NCBI GenBank assembly: GCA_002771315.1
Contig: PCSF01000269.1
Span: 1 to 7,145 of the forward strand
Source of the DNA: Desulfobacterales bacterium CG23_combo_of_CG06-09_8_20_14_all_52_9
GTDB lineage: Bacteria > Desulfobacterota > Desulfobacteria > Desulfobacterales > UBA2156
Length of the DNA: 7,145 nt
Reading direction: 5' to 3'
In this document: positions 5,568 through 7,145 of the stretch, one piece after another
How the letters are laid out: each line of letters starts with the position of its first letter
Position numbering within the stretch: the first letter of the stretch is position 1
Translations under genes and position numbers: made by a program
The notes under the pieces: model-generated
Told to the model about the DNA's origin: nothing
The model's database searches: none
Seen by the model: only the letters and a program-made list of their open reading frames with translations

Positions 5568-7145
5568 ATGCGCCATGTTCGAATATCCGCTGTGATGATC
5601 GGAGTCCTTGCATTTTGGGCCTCCCATGCCGGTGCTGACACCGCAGGGAATCTGCAGGTGACGCTGCTGAAAGCCAAACCCGCCGTGGTCCATGTCTTTG
5701 CTTTGGTTAAGGGCGTCATTATCGATCCGGCTTCCGGCGATCAGGTTTGGGGGGATCAGATCAGCGGCGGAGCCGGGACCGGTTTTATTGTGAATCCGGA
5801 TGGGTACGTTGCTACCGCCGGGCATGTGATCGAGCCGGCCCATGAGTCGAACGAAGATCTGATGAAGGCCACGGCTGTCATCAAGTTCATACAGACCAAG
5901 GTGATCCCTCAGATCGAGGCCCAGGAAAAAAAGACGTTTTCCGAAGCCGAAAGGCGGCAGTTGGTGGGAAAACTGTATGAGAAATACAAAGATTTCAAGG
6001 TGATCTTGAAAAAGGAACTTATGGTTGTTTTATCCAACAGGAAGGCATATCCCGCCGAGGTCAAGGAGTACAGCCCGGCGGTCAATCCCCTGCCCGGTGG
6101 AGCCGGAACCCTGGTGCAGGATGTTTTGCCGGGTGTCCAGGTCACCAAAAAGACCGGTAAGGATGTCGCCATACTGAAGATCGAAGATCGCAACTTTCCT
6201 ACTGTCCGGCTCGGTGATTCCAGCCAGGTGCAGATCGGAGAGCGGGTCCATGTCATCGGGTATCCCAGCGCAGGCCAATCGGAGGTGCTAAGCCAGGAAT
6301 CGAAAATGGTGGAACAGACCATCAATACGGGGACGATTTCAGGGAGTAAGATCGACATCAAGGGGACTCCGATGATTCAGACCGATGTCAACATTATCTG
6401 GGGAAACAGCGGAGGCCCCTGCATTAATTCCAGAGGGGAAGTCATCGGGATTGTCTCCTATGTCGGGCTTGCCCAGGGTCAGGCCTTCTCCGGGTTTAAC
6501 TGGCTGGTGCCGGTGAATACGCTGGCCGAATTCATTCGTGCGGCAGGCATCGATGTGGGGAAACGGAGTCTTTTCGATGTGGAGTGGGAAAAGGCGTTGG
6601 AGGCATACACAAGGGGGGACAACCGAGAATCGGAAAAGGCGATCCAGAATTGCCTGGTGTACATGCCCGATCAGCCCGATGTCCGAAAACTGCTGCTCAG
6701 CCTTAAGGAAGTTGAACAGCGTCGGTCTTCCGGAACGGGTACAGGATGGATGCTCGCTGTTTTGGTCGGTATTGGAGTCATCCTGCTGGCGATTGTGGTA
6801 TGGATTGCAGGAAAGCGGAAGCCTTGGACGGCTCAGGAGAAGATCAAACCGATGGCGCAAGTCACCAATATTTCCGATACGTTATCGGTAGAAAAAGACT
6901 CCCGGTTCGGCCGGTTGATCGGTCGTGGCACCATTCAGGGGAAATCTTTTGAAATCGGGATGCTGGGTCTGAAGGTGGGACGGGCGGCCGTCAAGAACGA
7001 CCTTGTGATCGACGATGAAGAAGTCTCTCGGGAACATGCATGGATCGGTCCTGAGGGGGATAATATAATTGTCAAGGATCTCAATAGTACAAACGGTACT
7101 TTTATCAATTCCGTGGCCAAAGGGCAGGTTCAAAAGGGACAGATC
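5568..7145 (+). CDS. Membrane-anchored trypsin-like serine protease with C-terminal FHA domain (3' end outside window)
   Basis: The frame is open for 526 residues to the last base of the window. Residues 1-24 are a signal peptide ending near SHAGA. Residues 28-335 form an HtrA/DegP-like trypsin domain with the full triad: His86 (TAGHV), Asp199 (GKDVAILKI) and Ser281 (GNSGGP). His to Asp spans 113 residues against about 30 in DegP; the extra part (about 90-165) is charged and probably helical. No PDZ domain follows. Residues 340-383 look like one TPR-type helix pair (WEKALEAYTRGD, then YMPDQPDVRKLLLSL). A transmembrane helix at 394-415 (start GWMLAVLVGIGVILLAIVVW) and a basic KRK stop-transfer follow. 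An FHA domain begins near 445: VGRAAVKNDLVI (Gly471-Arg472), SREH (Ser487, His490) and NSTNGT (Asn509-Gly510). Predicted topology is protease outside and FHA in the cytoplasm, so a phosphothreonine partner inside could control or locate it. Substrate unknown. Confidence 0.92.
   Translation, partial: MRHVRISAVMIGVLAFWASHAGADTAGNLQVTLLKAKPAVVHVFALVKGVIIDPASGDQVWGDQISGGAGTGFIVNPDGYVATAGHVIEPAHESNEDLMKATAVIKFIQTKVIPQIEAQEKKTFSEAERRQLVGKLYEKYKDFKVILKKELMVVLSNRKAYPAEVKEYSPAVNPLPGGAGTLVQDVLPGVQVTKKTGKDVAILKIEDRNFPTVRLGDSSQVQIGERVHVIGYPSAGQSEVLSQESKMVEQTINTGTISGSKIDIKGTPMIQTDVNIIWGNSGGPCINSRGEVIGIVSYVGLAQGQAFSGFNWLVPVNTLAEFIRAAGIDVGKRSLFDVEWEKALEAYTRGDNRESEKAIQNCLVYMPDQPDVRKLLLSLKEVEQRRSSGTGTGWMLAVLVGIGVILLAIVVWIAGKRKPWTAQEKIKPMAQVTNISDTLSVEKDSRFGRLIGRGTIQGKSFEIGMLGLKVGRAAVKNDLVIDDEEVSREHAWIGPEGDNIIVKDLNSTNGTFINSVAKGQVQKGQI

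Noticed and set aside
5909..6860. Two long minus-strand open frames (150 and 173 codons) opposite the protease
   Set aside because: They overlap the catalytic core of the protease in antisense and have low-complexity Ser/Pro/His-rich translations typical of shadow frames.
1..7145. CRISPR arrays, tRNA or rRNA genes
   Set aside because: No regularly spaced repeats and no tRNA- or rRNA-like sequence was seen by eye on either strand.

Overview
The window looks like a chromosomal stretch from a Gram-negative bacterium. A member of the Desulfobacterota (former Deltaproteobacteria) is my best guess. That rests on the style of the genes (a class III cyclase fused to FHA, a membrane-anchored FHA protease, and an IS91-type transposase resembling those common in that group), not on any marker gene, so the lineage is inference. 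All functional genes are on the + strand; the only minus-strand gene is a dead transposase.

Layout. (1) Bases 1-240 are an open reading frame with a HEAT-repeat-like sequence. It continues without a stop codon into (2) a complete enolase (241-1539, all catalytic residues present). (3) A small secreted or membrane-anchored dual-specificity/tyrosine phosphatase (1547-2089) follows after 7 bases and is probably in the same transcript. (4) 2090-2852 has no functional gene. It carries a degraded IS91-family Y2 transposase on the minus strand, with a frameshift, loss of the zinc-binding region and a missing C-terminus, then an AT-rich stretch. (5) 2853-3785 encodes a class III adenylate cyclase with a C-terminal FHA domain. 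(6) A 224-base gap holds a candidate promoter. (7) 4010-5455 encodes a secreted protein of unknown function whose two halves look like diverged copies of one module. (8) 5568 to the window end encodes the N-terminal 526 residues of a trypsin-like serine protease with signal peptide, an unusually long insert between catalytic His and Asp, a TPR-like helical segment, one transmembrane helix and a C-terminal FHA domain. The gene runs off the window.

How they may work together. Two of the last three genes carry FHA domains, which normally bind phosphothreonine peptides. The protease puts its catalytic domain outside the cytoplasmic membrane and its FHA inside, and the cyclase is soluble with FHA. 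The unknown secreted protein sits directly upstream of the protease and would share its compartment. A phosphorylation-controlled signalling and envelope-proteolysis module is a reasonable hypothesis. No Ser/Thr kinase or matching Ser/Thr phosphatase is inside the window, so this is inference from domain content and order.
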